NCBI RefSeq assembly: GCF_003721245.1
Contig: NZ_RIZG01000002.1
Coordinates: 280,571 to 344,570, forward strand
Direction of reading: 5' to 3'
Length of the DNA: 64,000 bases
From: Marinomonas hwangdonensis
GTDB taxonomy: Bacteria > Pseudomonadota > Gammaproteobacteria > Pseudomonadales > Marinomonadaceae
Below the pieces are notes generated by a model. The model was not told the DNA's origin. It did not search any database and saw nothing but the letters and a program-made list of their open reading frames with translations. Positions 1 to 8,748 of the stretch are shown in pieces (positions within the stretch are counted from its first letter, which is position 1; each line of letters starts with the position of its first letter). The translations under genes and the position numbers were made by a program.

Positions 1-852
1 ACCATGGGGGCCGTTGCGCTCAGACGCCTTGGCGCGAGTAATGTTTCCAAGCAATATACCGCTTGTCACCATAGCCAAGGCACCAGAGATCTCCCAAATA
101 TTCGCTAGAGCAAACCCCGCCGATGGAATAGTCAGCGTTACCAATAAACGAATATTCATATCCTTACAGTTGATAATGATAAAATGCCCAACGACAGCAA
201 TCACTAAACCATAAGCTATCCCACCAATTGCATCCACTAAAAACAATTCGGCGACGTCATGAAAAGTCGCCTCCGTACCATGAAATGCCACCGCAAAAAT
301 GGTCGTAAAGATGACCAATCCAACGCCATCGTTAAAAAGCGACTCACCCTCAATCTGTACGGCAATGCCTTCAGGCGCCCCCATTTGCTTAATGATTGCC
401 AACACCGCAATTGGATCGTTCGGACTGATGAGAGCACCAAAGAGCAAGCAGTAGATAAAAGGTATGGGGAAATTTAACAACATGAATAAATAGTAACTGA
501 CGTAACCGATTATAAAAGTGGAGACCAACGTCGAAAAAAGCACTAATGTGGTAATTTCCCAACGCTGTTTTTTCAATGCATTAAGGTCTATTTCCAAGGC
601 ACCCGCAAACAGGAGAAAACCCAACATCCCCTCTAAAAGGAGTTGATTAAAATTAATACTCGCGACTATCTGCGTAATAAACAACGCTGTTTCATCGCCT
701 AACATTTTCACTGCAACAATAAGCAACAAAGAGATCACAACCGATCCTGTTGTTATGGCTATGGTTGTCTGCATTTTCAGCACAAACTGATTTGTAAAAG
801 CAATAAAAATAGCTAACGCTGATAGAAAGCAGATGAGATACCAAACATTCAT
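1..852 (-). CDS. Na+(K+)/H+ antiporter, CPA1 (NhaP/NHE) family, 5' part only
   Basis: An integral inner-membrane cation/proton exchanger, probably for pH and sodium homeostasis. The reading frame opens at an ATG (MNVWYLICFLSALAIF) and stays open for 284 codons to the window edge, so the C-terminus is missing. Successive hydrophobic helices are visible. The family's typical motifs are present: GALISPNDPIAV and GESLFNDGVG, which carry the transport Asp/Asn residues. Family assignment is firm; ion specificity cannot be read from the sequence. It is divergent from the decarboxylase gene, and the promoters of both should lie in the AT-rich gap that follows. Confidence 0.88.
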   Translation of the reverse strand, partial: MNVWYLICFLSALAIFIAFTNQFVLKMQTTIAITTGSVVISLLLIVAVKMLGDETALFITQIVASINFNQLLLEGMLGFLLFAGALEIDLNALKKQRWEITTLVLFSTLVSTFIIGYVSYYLFMLLNFPIPFIYCLLFGALISPNDPIAVLAIIKQMGAPEGIAVQIEGESLFNDGVGLVIFTTIFAVAFHGTEATFHDVAELFLVDAIGGIAYGLVIAVVGHFIIINCKDMNIRLLVTLTIPSAGFALANIWEISGALAMVTSGILLGNITRAKASERNGPHG

Positions 853-955
853 TGGGTAACCTTACAAAAAGAGTGGTTGGAAGAATAGCTCGAAGTCAAG
901 CTCCGAAATTCACTGCGACATAATATTCTTCAACAAGACCACTGTCACTTACTTA

Positions 956-1011
956 ATTACAAATAAGTTCCCAACTCATGAAAAAAATATTTTCTTGTAA
1001 TATAGTTACAA
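956..1011. promoter_or_regulatory. Putative operator in front of the decarboxylase-hydrolase unit
   Basis: Positions 995-1011 hold an inverted repeat, TTGTAA-N5-TTACAA. A further inverted copy of one arm (ATTACAA) lies at 956-962. The three arms sit 115-170 bp before the ATG of the decarboxylase in an AT-rich divergent promoter region. The symmetry suggests a dimeric regulator site; the regulator is unknown and this is inference. Confidence 0.4.
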
Positions 1012-1126
1012 AAGAAGGCAAAACAAGGAAAGCTAGATGATTGCAGATGAAGCATTTCCTGAACATAGGTATAATTTGGGCCATCTGATTTTTATGTAAT
1101 TTAATAACATCGTTTGGAGCAACCTT

Positions 1127-1990
1127 ATGGCAACACCTTCTCAGCACGATTTGCGTAATGATTTTCGAGCATTACTGGCAAGTGGGCAATGTTATTATAC
1201 GGCGTCTACTTTCGACCCCATGTCTGCTCGCATAGCAGCTGATTTAGGGTTTGAAGTGGGCATACTAGGAGGCTCAGTAGCGTCTTTACAAGTTTTAGCC
1301 GCACCCGATTTTGCCCTGATCACATTAAGCGAATTCACGGAACAAGCGACCCGCATTGGCCGTGTTGCGCGCTTACCCATCATTGCCGATGCGGATCATG
1401 GATACGGAAATGCCCTCAATGTCATGCGCACCATTGTTGAACTTGAACGAGCAGGCGTAGCGGCATTAACCATTGAAGACACTCTATTGCCTGCAAAATA
1501 CGGCCATAAGTCAACGGATTTAATTCCTGTTGAAGAAGCAGTGGGAAAACTCAAAGCCGCAATAGAAGCCCGCATTGACCCCGTGATGAGCATTATTGCC
1601 CGTACCAATGCAGGTCAGCTGACCATAGAAGAAACGATTCAGCGCGTTAAAGCCTATCAATCGGTTGGCGTAGATGGTATTTGTATGGTGGGCATCAGAG
1701 ATTTCGCGCACTTGGAAGAAATCAGTCAACACATCTCAATCCCTATCATGTTGGTGGCTTACGACAACCCAGAACTTCGCGATCGTAAACGCTTAGCAGA
1801 AAATGGCGTGCGTATCGTAGTGAATGGGCATGCGGCCTATTTTGCAGCCATTAAAGCCACTTATGATTGTTTACGAGAGCAAAGAGGTATTGCCGAAGGG
1901 ACGTTGAATGCCTCAGAACTGTCGACACGCTATTCTACTTTGGAAGAAAACCGTGTTTGGGCAAACAAATACATGGATGTGCAAGAATAA
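1127..1990 (+). CDS. Oxaloacetate decarboxylase, PEP mutase/isocitrate lyase superfamily (PA4872 type)
   Basis: Cytosolic metal-dependent decarboxylation of oxaloacetate to pyruvate and CO2. The 287-residue protein is collinear with Pseudomonas PA4872, the founding member of this branch. Visible features: the metal site motif DADHGYGN (residues 88-95), TIEDTLLP near 116-122, and Tyr212 and His235 (in NGHAAYFA), which match the active-site pair that separates oxaloacetate decarboxylases from lyases of this fold. The lyase catalytic Cys loop is absent, replaced by a GHKS segment. A GGAG-like ribosome site precedes the ATG by about 8 bases. The next gene follows after 28 bases on the same strand and is probably co-transcribed. 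Confidence 0.9.
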   Translation: MATPSQHDLRNDFRALLASGQCYYTASTFDPMSARIAADLGFEVGILGGSVASLQVLAAPDFALITLSEFTEQATRIGRVARLPIIADADHGYGNALNVMRTIVELERAGVAALTIEDTLLPAKYGHKSTDLIPVEEAVGKLKAAIEARIDPVMSIIARTNAGQLTIEETIQRVKAYQSVGVDGICMVGIRDFAHLEEISQHISIPIMLVAYDNPELRDRKRLAENGVRIVVNGHAAYFAAIKATYDCLREQRGIAEGTLNASELSTRYSTLEENRVWANKYMDVQE

Positions 1991-2018
1991 CCCCCATGAT
2001 CGTAAGGGAACCTGTAAA

Positions 2019-2876
2019 ATGCCAATCGATGTAGTAACTAGAAACAACGTCAAAATATCAGGTTCTGGCGAACAAACCATTATCCTAGCCCACGGTTTTG
2101 GCTGTAACCAGTCTGTGTGGCGCTTTATGGTTCCCTTGCTCGAAGAAAAGTACCGTGTTATCCAGTTTGATTATGTCGGTTGTGGCAATTCAGACTTCTC
2201 AGCTTACAAAGAAGCGCGTTATTCTGGTCTTGAAGGATACGCGTTAGACATTATTGAAATCTGTGATGCTCTGTCGTTGACGCAGAGCATCTTTGTTGGT
2301 CACTCGGTAAGCTGCACCATAGGTTGGATAGTGGCACAGCAACGCCCCGAGTTGTTTTCCAATATGGTGGCCATTTGCCCTTCCCCTTGCTTTTTAAATA
2401 TTGATGCGCAATACCAAGGCGGCTTTGAAAAAAGCACATTGGAAAAATTAATTGACCTCATGCGCAAAGACTTTATCGGCTGGGGAAATTACTTAGCGCC
2501 TCTTATCGCAAAAGAAAGCATACTTCACCCTGAGTCGCAATCCAAAAGCGAGGGAACAGTGCTAAATGAAATACTGACCACCTTTTGCTCCAATGACGTC
2601 ATTTATTCAAAACCTTTTGCTTCGGCGACCTTCTTGTCGGACTACCGTCATTTGCTACCACAAGTGACGACGCCAAACTTAGTTCTGCAAAGCGCAAACG
2701 ATGTCTTAGTCGCTACCTCTATTGGCCAATACACTCAACAAAATCTACCTAACGCAATGCTTGAGATTATCGAAGCAAGCGGGCACTGCCTGCATTTGAG
2801 CCACCCCATGCATGTCGTTACCTGCTTAAACGCATTTGTTGAAGAGCACACTGCTGTGCTTACAATATCTCAGTAA
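2019..2876 (+). CDS. Alpha/beta hydrolase, RsbQ (KAI2/D14-like) family
   Basis: A 285-residue single-domain hydrolase. The start chosen is ATG at 2019, which has an AAGGGA ribosome site about 10 bases upstream; a longer frame to 1908 would run inside the decarboxylase gene. It shows the oxyanion segment HGFGCNQSVW (residues 25-34), the nucleophile elbow GHSVS with Ser96 (the same number as in Bacillus RsbQ), Asp228 in SANDVLV and His256 in SGHCLHL. RsbQ normally works with the PAS-phosphatase RsbP to activate sigma-B; no such partner is nearby. Here it follows an oxaloacetate decarboxylase, so a role in processing a small metabolite or signal is more likely. The substrate is unknown. Confidence 0.82.
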   Translation: MPIDVVTRNNVKISGSGEQTIILAHGFGCNQSVWRFMVPLLEEKYRVIQFDYVGCGNSDFSAYKEARYSGLEGYALDIIEICDALSLTQSIFVGHSVSCTIGWIVAQQRPELFSNMVAICPSPCFLNIDAQYQGGFEKSTLEKLIDLMRKDFIGWGNYLAPLIAKESILHPESQSKSEGTVLNEILTTFCSNDVIYSKPFASATFLSDYRHLLPQVTTPNLVLQSANDVLVATSIGQYTQQNLPNAMLEIIEASGHCLHLSHPMHVVTCLNAFVEEHTAVLTISQ

Positions 2877-2901
2877 TAACCATACTGATCCATATGATTA
2901 A

Positions 2902-2921
2902 AACGCACTAAATAATGCGTT
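2902..2921. terminator. Weak hairpin between convergent genes
   Basis: A 6-bp stem (AACGCA / TGCGTT) with an 8-base loop lies between the 3' ends of the hydrolase and pqiC. It could act as a weak bidirectional terminator, but the stem is short and the U-tract poor. Confidence 0.3.
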
Positions 2922-2922
2922 A

Positions 2923-3519
2923 TTACTGAAAATAGCGAGCTATTTCCTGAGTTAAGTTGGTTATTACTTGTTCTGACCAGCTTTGAGATAAGGCTTTGAC
3001 CATACTTTGATAACCATCAGATTGCATGTTATTAGTAGCGTTAAAGGTATCAGCAAGCAGCAACTCGCCCGTTTTCGTGGCCATGTACCAGCGCCCTGAA
3101 ATCATGGTTACCCCTTCTAAATCCGCAAAAAAAGTATCTATTTCAACATGCAGCTCATAGGCATCTTGAGGAAAAAAAGCCTGCGTATTTACCCAGGTAA
3201 TATCCGGCAGTGCGGATTCCAATCGCTGCTGAATCAATCGACCTAATTGAGAAGATAAGGGCTCAGCCCATAGATTGTTTTTTGAGCGATGCACCTGACC
3301 TTGTCGAGTCACTAGCACCATTTCATTGCCTACAAGATAATTTGCCATACTCACCGGCATCAGTTGTATAAACACGGGGTTCGTTGACTGCACTCTCACG
3401 GTGGACAGAGCTTCATCGGTCAGTAGGTACTCTTTACTTGGTGAAACCGGTGTCGCGCACCCCACCATCAACCAGGCGATAACGCCCCAAACAAACAAGC
3501 GTAAACTCATTCTATGCAT
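2923..3519 (-). CDS. pqiC: PqiC-like outer-membrane lipoprotein (ABC-type transport auxiliary)
   Basis: 198 residues with a lipoprotein signal: a short hydrophobic segment ending LMVGC, lipidated Cys at residue 21. In the Pqi system PqiC anchors the periplasmic PqiB channel to the outer membrane. The body matches the PqiC/YmbA family in size, and its position as last gene after pqiA and pqiB supports the call. The start at 3519 has a GAGGG site just upstream; an internal ATG at 3510 is too far from it. The gap to pqiB is 36 bases, so one transcript is likely. Confidence 0.82.
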   Translation of the reverse strand: MHRMSLRLFVWGVIAWLMVGCATPVSPSKEYLLTDEALSTVRVQSTNPVFIQLMPVSMANYLVGNEMVLVTRQGQVHRSKNNLWAEPLSSQLGRLIQQRLESALPDITWVNTQAFFPQDAYELHVEIDTFFADLEGVTMISGRWYMATKTGELLLADTFNATNNMQSDGYQSMVKALSQSWSEQVITNLTQEIARYFQ

Positions 3520-3555
3520 GTATCCCTCGTGTATTTTATCTTACTAATATCTGCC

Positions 3556-5202
3556 TTATTGGGCCGCTCTTGGCTGAACATCTGTTTGCGGCTTACTGTC
3601 AAAAATTAACGTGTTAGGATTTTCTCGCAATTGGCGCAGCAGTGGTTGCAGTTCGTTTAGAGTACGGTTTAATAGCACCATATTCTCTCGGACTGGACGC
3701 CCTATCTGACCACTGGCCTGATAGGTTGCCAGCGTACGATTCAGCTCAGTAATGGCATCAGACAATGTTTCAGGAAGGGCCTGCGTTTCGGATTGATCCA
3801 ATAATTGCTTCACAGCCTCACTCATTAGTTGCAACTGTCGTAAGGTTTCATCTGCGCTACCCATCGTTTGATTAAGCTGCTCAAAGGTTTCCTTTAATGG
3901 CACCTGCACAAGAGTGTCAAGAACCTGTGAAATCTGATTTTCAATTCCTGCCAGCGTCGTAGCGCTGGTTGGAAACACTTGATAGCCCGCCACTGTTATT
4001 AAGGAATGGCTAGGAGGATTATCAATAAAATCCAAGCTAATCACTTTTGCTGCGTTTAGATAGTTCCCAATCTCCAGTCTCGCTCTTAGCCCTTGTTTGA
4101 TAAAACCAGGGACTCTTTCCCGCCACTGGTTAATCACCTCCTGCTCCGATGTAGCAGACGAATCTAAGCGCTGGGGCTCAATACGAGCCAGCACAGGGAT
4201 AACCGGTCTCTGATAAGACGCTAATGCCTCTAATGGAATTCCCGTAAAAGGCACCTCTAACACAGTGCCCACTCTCACACCACGAAACTCCACATCGGCC
4301 CCTGCCGCAAGCCCACTGACATTGGCATCAAATAAAAAAACGTACTCAATCGTATTGCTAAACACATGGTTATCAGCTTCATCTTTTGAGGCAAATAAAC
4401 GAAAGGAGGTTAAATCTGTTATCGGGCGCCCAGGCGTTCGGCTTTCTCCAGAACCAAAAGAGATACCACCGGATAACAAGGTTTCCAATGAGTCTAGCTT
4501 AACCTCGAACCCTTGCACCGAACTTTTAAAAGACAAGCCCGGCGTGATCCAAAACTGTGTTGAGTCGTTTATCAAAGCATCATAGGGCGGTGTAACAACA
4601 ACACGATAGGTGATTTCGCCAGACGCGGTATCGAATCCGACCTCTTCTACATAGCCCACATCGTACCCACGAAAATGCACGACAGTGCCAACATTTAATT
4701 TAGCGCTGTTTTCACTGTGCAAAAACACACGTAGACCTTCGTTTTTGGTGGATAGTGGCGGCTGGCTCAACAGCGTAAACTGCCGAATCTCTTGCCCTTC
4801 ATCACTCGGCGCCATATCAATATAAGCACCAGACAATAAGGTGCCTAAACCACTCACGCCTTCTCTGCCAATTCGAGGTTTTACCACCCAAAACTGGGTA
4901 CCTTCCCGCAGCATTTTTTGCGTTCCTTGATTCATCCGCACTTGCACGACGGCTTTCTCATAATCTTCACTCAAACGAATATCAATCACTCTTCCCACAT
5001 CCACATTGCGAGCCTTTAGTTTTGTCTGACCCGCTTCCAACCCCTCTGCATTAGGCGCTATTAATGTAATAACAGGACCTTGGCTAGCCCAGTTTTGATA
5101 CAACATCCAGCTCGCCACCAAAATGGCGATGAGTGGTACCAACCAAATGGAGTTAAAATGTACCCGCTTGAGGCGCTCAACGTTAGTGACACGCTTCGTC
5201 AT
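3556..5202 (-). CDS. pqiB: PqiB, MCE-domain periplasmic lipid-transport tunnel protein
   Basis: 548 residues, about the length of E. coli PqiB. One N-terminal membrane helix (about residues 17-34, IWLVPLIAILVASWMLY) is followed by three MCE/MlaD domains (roughly 40-140, 155-265 and 285-400) and a helical C-terminal part rich in heptad leucines and glutamines, as expected for the hexameric needle that spans the periplasm. It forms a trans-envelope conduit thought to move phospholipid or other hydrophobic molecules, with PqiA in the inner membrane and PqiC at the outer membrane. The start codon lies inside the end of pqiA (20-base overlap), indicating translational coupling. Confidence 0.92.
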   Translation of the reverse strand: MTKRVTNVERLKRVHFNSIWLVPLIAILVASWMLYQNWASQGPVITLIAPNAEGLEAGQTKLKARNVDVGRVIDIRLSEDYEKAVVQVRMNQGTQKMLREGTQFWVVKPRIGREGVSGLGTLLSGAYIDMAPSDEGQEIRQFTLLSQPPLSTKNEGLRVFLHSENSAKLNVGTVVHFRGYDVGYVEEVGFDTASGEITYRVVVTPPYDALINDSTQFWITPGLSFKSSVQGFEVKLDSLETLLSGGISFGSGESRTPGRPITDLTSFRLFASKDEADNHVFSNTIEYVFLFDANVSGLAAGADVEFRGVRVGTVLEVPFTGIPLEALASYQRPVIPVLARIEPQRLDSSATSEQEVINQWRERVPGFIKQGLRARLEIGNYLNAAKVISLDFIDNPPSHSLITVAGYQVFPTSATTLAGIENQISQVLDTLVQVPLKETFEQLNQTMGSADETLRQLQLMSEAVKQLLDQSETQALPETLSDAITELNRTLATYQASGQIGRPVRENMVLLNRTLNELQPLLRQLRENPNTLIFDSKPQTDVQPRAAQ

Positions 5203-6511
5203 AAGGTTTCTCCGCTGAGTCTAAATAAGAGGAATTCGCAGTCTTGTCCCACAATAAGCGTGGATCAAATGTCATGGCTGCCAGCATGGTAAAAACGACC
5301 GTTGCTGCAAAAGGCAAAGCCGCCGGACCCGGAGAAATAGACACCAATTCCCCTAGCTGTACCAACACAGTCAACACCGCCACGACAAAAATATCGATCA
5401 TCGACCAACGCCCGACCAATTCAGTGATTCGATACAAACGGATTTTTTGCCGAGTTTCGCGCTCTGTCGGGTAATAGTATTGCCAACACAGCCAGCTCAA
5501 CGACAAAATCTTTGCGATGGGTATTACCACACTGGCCAAAAAAATCACCATCGCCACTGGATATGACCCAAGAGACCACAGCAATAGCACCCCTCCTACC
5601 AAGGTGGAAGATTCACTGCTGCCTAAAAACGTCGTCTGCATGATAGGAAAAAAATTAGCAGGAAGAAACATCACCGCCGCGGCAACAAGTAAGGCTATCG
5701 TGCTAGACAAACTGTGAGGACGTCGGCTATGAACAGAGTGACCACAACGGACACAACGACGCTCCGCTCCATTCAATACTAGGCCACAGAAATGACAACC
5801 AACAAAACCTAACTGGCGAGCCGTTTGCCCACTGTTAAACGACACCTTATCCGACAACATTTGGTTTGAAGGCACTTGATCTACAGGCACTTGACCTAAA
5901 GACACTTGACGCCATAACCAACGCCTGTCTATCAAACTAACGGTTTTTAACAAGAGCACCGCGTATACACAGAAAGCAAAAAACGACAGATCAAACCTCA
6001 CCTCTGAAAAGCTGTCCATTTTTATCAGCGCCACCAAAGCACCAATCAGAAAAACATCCAGCATCAACCACGGCTGAAGGGCAACGATCCAACGAATAAA
6101 ATAGCTTTGAAAAAACGGTTTCAGAATAGCGTAACGAAAAGACGTCACCAAAAAGACCACAGACACCAGATAAACAACAGGAAAGACAAACAATGCCAAA
6201 CTGATCAGAATCCCCAGCACCAAAAAATCCTGTTGGATCAGCACTTCCACTAGATCAAATAACGTAACACTGCGTGACGCACCACTACTGGAAAAACTCA
6301 GGAAAGGAAAAGCCGACGCAAACACCAACATAAAAAGCGCTGAACAGCTGGCTACCACAAGACGCCCAGCGCCCTGTTCATGTACGTTCACAACGACACA
6401 CCCACATTGGGCACAACGTAAACGCTGACCACGCTCGGACGCCGCCAAAGAATGTAGGGTATCACATTGATCACAGGCCGTGATGTTGTCATGTAAGGAT
6501 GCTTGACTCAT
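5183..6511 (-). CDS. pqiA: PqiA, inner-membrane partner of the PqiB MCE system
   Basis: 442 residues from ATG 6511, which has an AGGA site four bases upstream; the in-frame ATG at 6544 has none. Two repeated units are visible. Each begins with a zinc-ribbon-like pair of CxxC motifs (CDQC...CAQC near residue 15; CHFC...CVRC near 240) and is followed by four hydrophobic helices, the classic PqiA duplicated architecture. It sits in the inner membrane and probably feeds substrate to or from PqiB. In E. coli pqiAB is induced by paraquat through SoxRS; here the long inverted repeat upstream may be a regulator site. A linker near residues 205-225 is rich in VPxDQVP-like repeats. Confidence 0.92.
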   Translation of the reverse strand: MSQASLHDNITACDQCDTLHSLAASERGQRLRCAQCGCVVVNVHEQGAGRLVVASCSALFMLVFASAFPFLSFSSSGASRSVTLFDLVEVLIQQDFLVLGILISLALFVFPVVYLVSVVFLVTSFRYAILKPFFQSYFIRWIVALQPWLMLDVFLIGALVALIKMDSFSEVRFDLSFFAFCVYAVLLLKTVSLIDRRWLWRQVSLGQVPVDQVPSNQMLSDKVSFNSGQTARQLGFVGCHFCGLVLNGAERRCVRCGHSVHSRRPHSLSSTIALLVAAAVMFLPANFFPIMQTTFLGSSESSTLVGGVLLLWSLGSYPVAMVIFLASVVIPIAKILSLSWLCWQYYYPTERETRQKIRLYRITELVGRWSMIDIFVVAVLTVLVQLGELVSISPGPAALPFAATVVFTMLAAMTFDPRLLWDKTANSSYLDSAEKPYDEACH

Positions 6512-6555
6512 ATATTCCTGCACAGTGGCTTTATATACATCCAAAAAACCAAATT

Positions 6556-6585
6556 AAAATGTATCACAGCAATATGACACATTTT
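6556..6585. promoter_or_regulatory. 30-bp near-perfect inverted repeat, candidate pqi operator
   Basis: Left arm AAAATGTATCA (6556-6566) and right arm TGACACATTTT (6575-6585) match as an inverted repeat at 10 of 11 positions around an 8-base spacer. It lies 45-75 bases before the pqiA ATG in the only gap between rluF and pqiA, where a pqi promoter must be if the operon has its own. A dimeric regulator site is the simplest reading. Confidence 0.6.
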
Positions 6586-6606
6586 CAGCCATCAAACAGA
6601 AAAACG

Positions 6607-7608
6607 TTAGGGCCTCTTGCTTTTTTGAGGGCCTTTGCCTTTTACAGGACGCTGGCCCGTGGCACTGGGTTTTCCCGCTGGACGCTTGCTGTTGCCGGTC
6701 GGACGTTTGCTATTGCCAATTGGATTTTTACCATCAGCAAAAGGCCGCTTATCTTTGCTTTTCGGATGTTTAGTATTGGCGGTGGACGATGACTTTGGCA
6801 GTGGTTTTTTCGAGGGCTTTGCCGTTGTGTTGGCGCGTGTATTTTTTCGCGGATTAGACGATTTTTTCGTTGCAGGATTCGCTTCAGAGGAAGAGTCCTC
6901 AATGGATTTAAGCAATACGGCGAGCTCTTTTTGCGTTAAATCACGCCAATCGCCCACAGGCAAACCTTTCAAGCTCACATTCATAATACGGGTACGTTCA
7001 AGCTTTACTACCTCGTAGCCAAAATGCTCACACATACGACGAATTTGTCGATTCAAACCTTGCACCAAGGTGATGTTAAAAACATTGGCCGCCACTTTTG
7101 TCACAGGGCACTTCTTGGTCATGGTCCCCAAAATAGGCACACCACCCGCCAAACCCGCAATAAAATCATCGGTAACGGGTTTGTTGACCGTCACCACATA
7201 TTCTTTCTCATGATTGTTGCCCGCGCGCAATACTTTATTAACCAGGTCTCCGTTGTTGGTCAAAAAGATCAACCCCTGAGAATCTTTATCTAAACGACCA
7301 ATCGGGAAGATACGCACACCGTGACTGACAAAATCAACAATGTTATTGCGCTCAGAACTCTCTGTGGTACTCACGATGCCAACAGGTTTGTTTAATACTA
7401 TAAACACAAAATCGTCCGCATCTTGCGGCTCTATCACCTGCCCATTTACCCGCACAGTGTCACCGGCTACCACTTGGTCACCCACCGAGGCACGCTTGCC
7501 ATTTATGAACACATTACCTTGTTCAATAAAGCGGTCAGCGTCCCTTCGAGAGCAGATACCACTTTCGCTTATGTATTTATTTAAACGAGTAGAAGAAGTG
7601 TTAAACAT
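6607..7608 (-). CDS. rluF: 23S rRNA pseudouridine(2604) synthase RluF-like
   Basis: 333 residues. An N-terminal S4 RNA-binding domain (about residues 7-65, [18 protein letters not shown]) is followed by an RsuA/RluB/RluE/RluF catalytic domain with the signature [15 protein letters not shown], whose Asp is the catalytic base, and the family motif [15 protein letters not shown]. Sequence style and length of the core fit RluF, which modifies U2604 (and tRNA-Tyr U35 in E. coli). A C-terminal extension from about residue 237 is low-complexity and very rich in Lys, Arg, Pro, Ser and Asn, with repeated SKRP units; it is probably disordered RNA-binding tail. RsuA-family cousins remain possible. Confidence 0.87.
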   Translation of the reverse strand: MFNTSSTRLNKYISESGICSRRDADRFIEQGNVFINGKRASVGDQVVAGDTVRVNGQVIEPQDADDFVFIVLNKPVGIVSTTESSERNNIVDFVSHGVRIFPIGRLDKDSQGLIFLTNNGDLVNKVLRAGNNHEKEYVVTVNKPVTDDFIAGLAGGVPILGTMTKKCPVTKVAANVFNITLVQGLNRQIRRMCEHFGYEVVKLERTRIMNVSLKGLPVGDWRDLTQKELAVLLKSIEDSSSEANPATKKSSNPRKNTRANTTAKPSKKPLPKSSSTANTKHPKSKDKRPFADGKNPIGNSKRPTGNSKRPAGKPSATGQRPVKGKGPQKSKRP

Positions 7609-7855
7609 AAAGCGTCGATTTTACCTATTAAAAGTCATTTTTGGTGGGAAAAGGCCCAAGCTGCTTACGTTATCAGCCATAAGGTGAAACACAGTATATA
7701 GGAAATCCTGCGCGCATTTTAGGAGAGAGAACCATAAATAGAGCAAATAAGCCTATAACTGGGTGTCTGTTAAGAAAGTCTTAATATTGATCATCTAACA
7801 TGGCTAGGTAAATTGAAGCGCAATCACATTAATCGGTTAACCATGGAGAGAGAAA

Positions 7856-8341
7856 ATGCCAAATCAAGAGAGGACTTACAACATCGCCCAAATATTACTG
7901 CACTGGGCCATCGCCGCTTTGATTATTTTCAACTATTTCATTAGCGAAGGAATGGGACGCGCTTTTCGCCAGCATTTAGACAATAGCAACGAAGGTTACG
8001 GCTTTGTTTCGTCACTGCATGTGTACGTTGGCCTAGCCATTATTACCTTGGTTATAATGCGCATTATCGCTCGATTCTTATCAAAAAAAGTCAAAACGAC
8101 ATCAAAAACTCAATTTGACCGAGTTTCTCACATTGTCCATGAATTTTTATATTTACTCATGTTTTTAGTACCCGTTTTTGGCGCAATCGCTTGGTATCTC
8201 GGTATCCACTTCATGGGAGATGTACACGAGATTGCCATGAATATCATGATGTCGTTGATCTTGCTGCATGCTACCGCTGCACTACTTCATCAATATGTCT
8301 TAAAAGACGGAACACTGTTAAAAATGTTGGGGCAGAAATAA
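7856..8341 (+). CDS. Cytochrome b561 (CybB/YceJ-like di-haem membrane protein)
   Basis: 161 residues with four membrane helices and conserved histidines suited to bind two b-type haems: His17 (QILLHWAIAA), His55 (SSLHVYVGL), His98 (IVHEFLYLL) and His141 (LLHATAALLHQ). Members pass electrons within the inner membrane, for example from quinol to superoxide in E. coli CybB. A GAGAGAG ribosome site stands right before the ATG. It is a single-gene unit; no redox partner is adjacent. Confidence 0.88.
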   Translation: MPNQERTYNIAQILLHWAIAALIIFNYFISEGMGRAFRQHLDNSNEGYGFVSSLHVYVGLAIITLVIMRIIARFLSKKVKTTSKTQFDRVSHIVHEFLYLLMFLVPVFGAIAWYLGIHFMGDVHEIAMNIMMSLILLHATAALLHQYVLKDGTLLKMLGQK

Positions 8342-8748
8342 CCACTAATAATAAATTACTGTTGCGTCTCTAAATAATGTCTTTCTGTTAAAGAATATAC
8401 ACTGTGTTAAGAGACGCTATGCACACTTCATAACAATGAGGCCACAGGCCAATAGTTTACAAACGCAAGTTACGCATGGCACATACCCGCTAAAACAACG
8501 TGAAATTCTCCAAACTATGATCCGTATTCAACGCTTCGTGATTGAGCTTGGCCATCATCTGCGAAAAAAAACCTCTCTCAGCGATCTTTATAAGCGTAAT
8601 TCAAAAGAAATTTTCCAATCGAATACTGGTGACCATGCCATCAGTATGTAAGGGATTAAGGGGTTATTACATTGGATTTTGACGCCGGGGATATGAAACT
8701 TAGTCTTTTTGATTAGATGGGCGACTCTTGCGAAGGAATCTAAAAGAA
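8342..8748. other. Intergenic stretch with one doubtful small ORF and a distant inverted repeat
   Basis: 407 bases between cytochrome b561 and the diguanylate cyclase gene. GCGTCTCTAA at 8364-8373 is mirrored by TTAAGAGACGC at 8407-8417. The stretch also holds the doubtful 71-codon frame at 8436-8651, listed separately. No RNA gene is recognisable. Confidence 0.5.
8436..8651 (+). CDS. Small ORF of uncertain reality
   Basis: 71 codons from ATG, with a basic amphipathic middle part (IRIQRFVIELGHHLRKK). No clear ribosome site precedes it and I recognise no family. It may be a genuine small protein, a gene remnant or chance. It is listed only because it fills an otherwise empty gap. Confidence 0.2.
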   Translation: MRPQANSLQTQVTHGTYPLKQREILQTMIRIQRFVIELGHHLRKKTSLSDLYKRNSKEIFQSNTGDHAISM

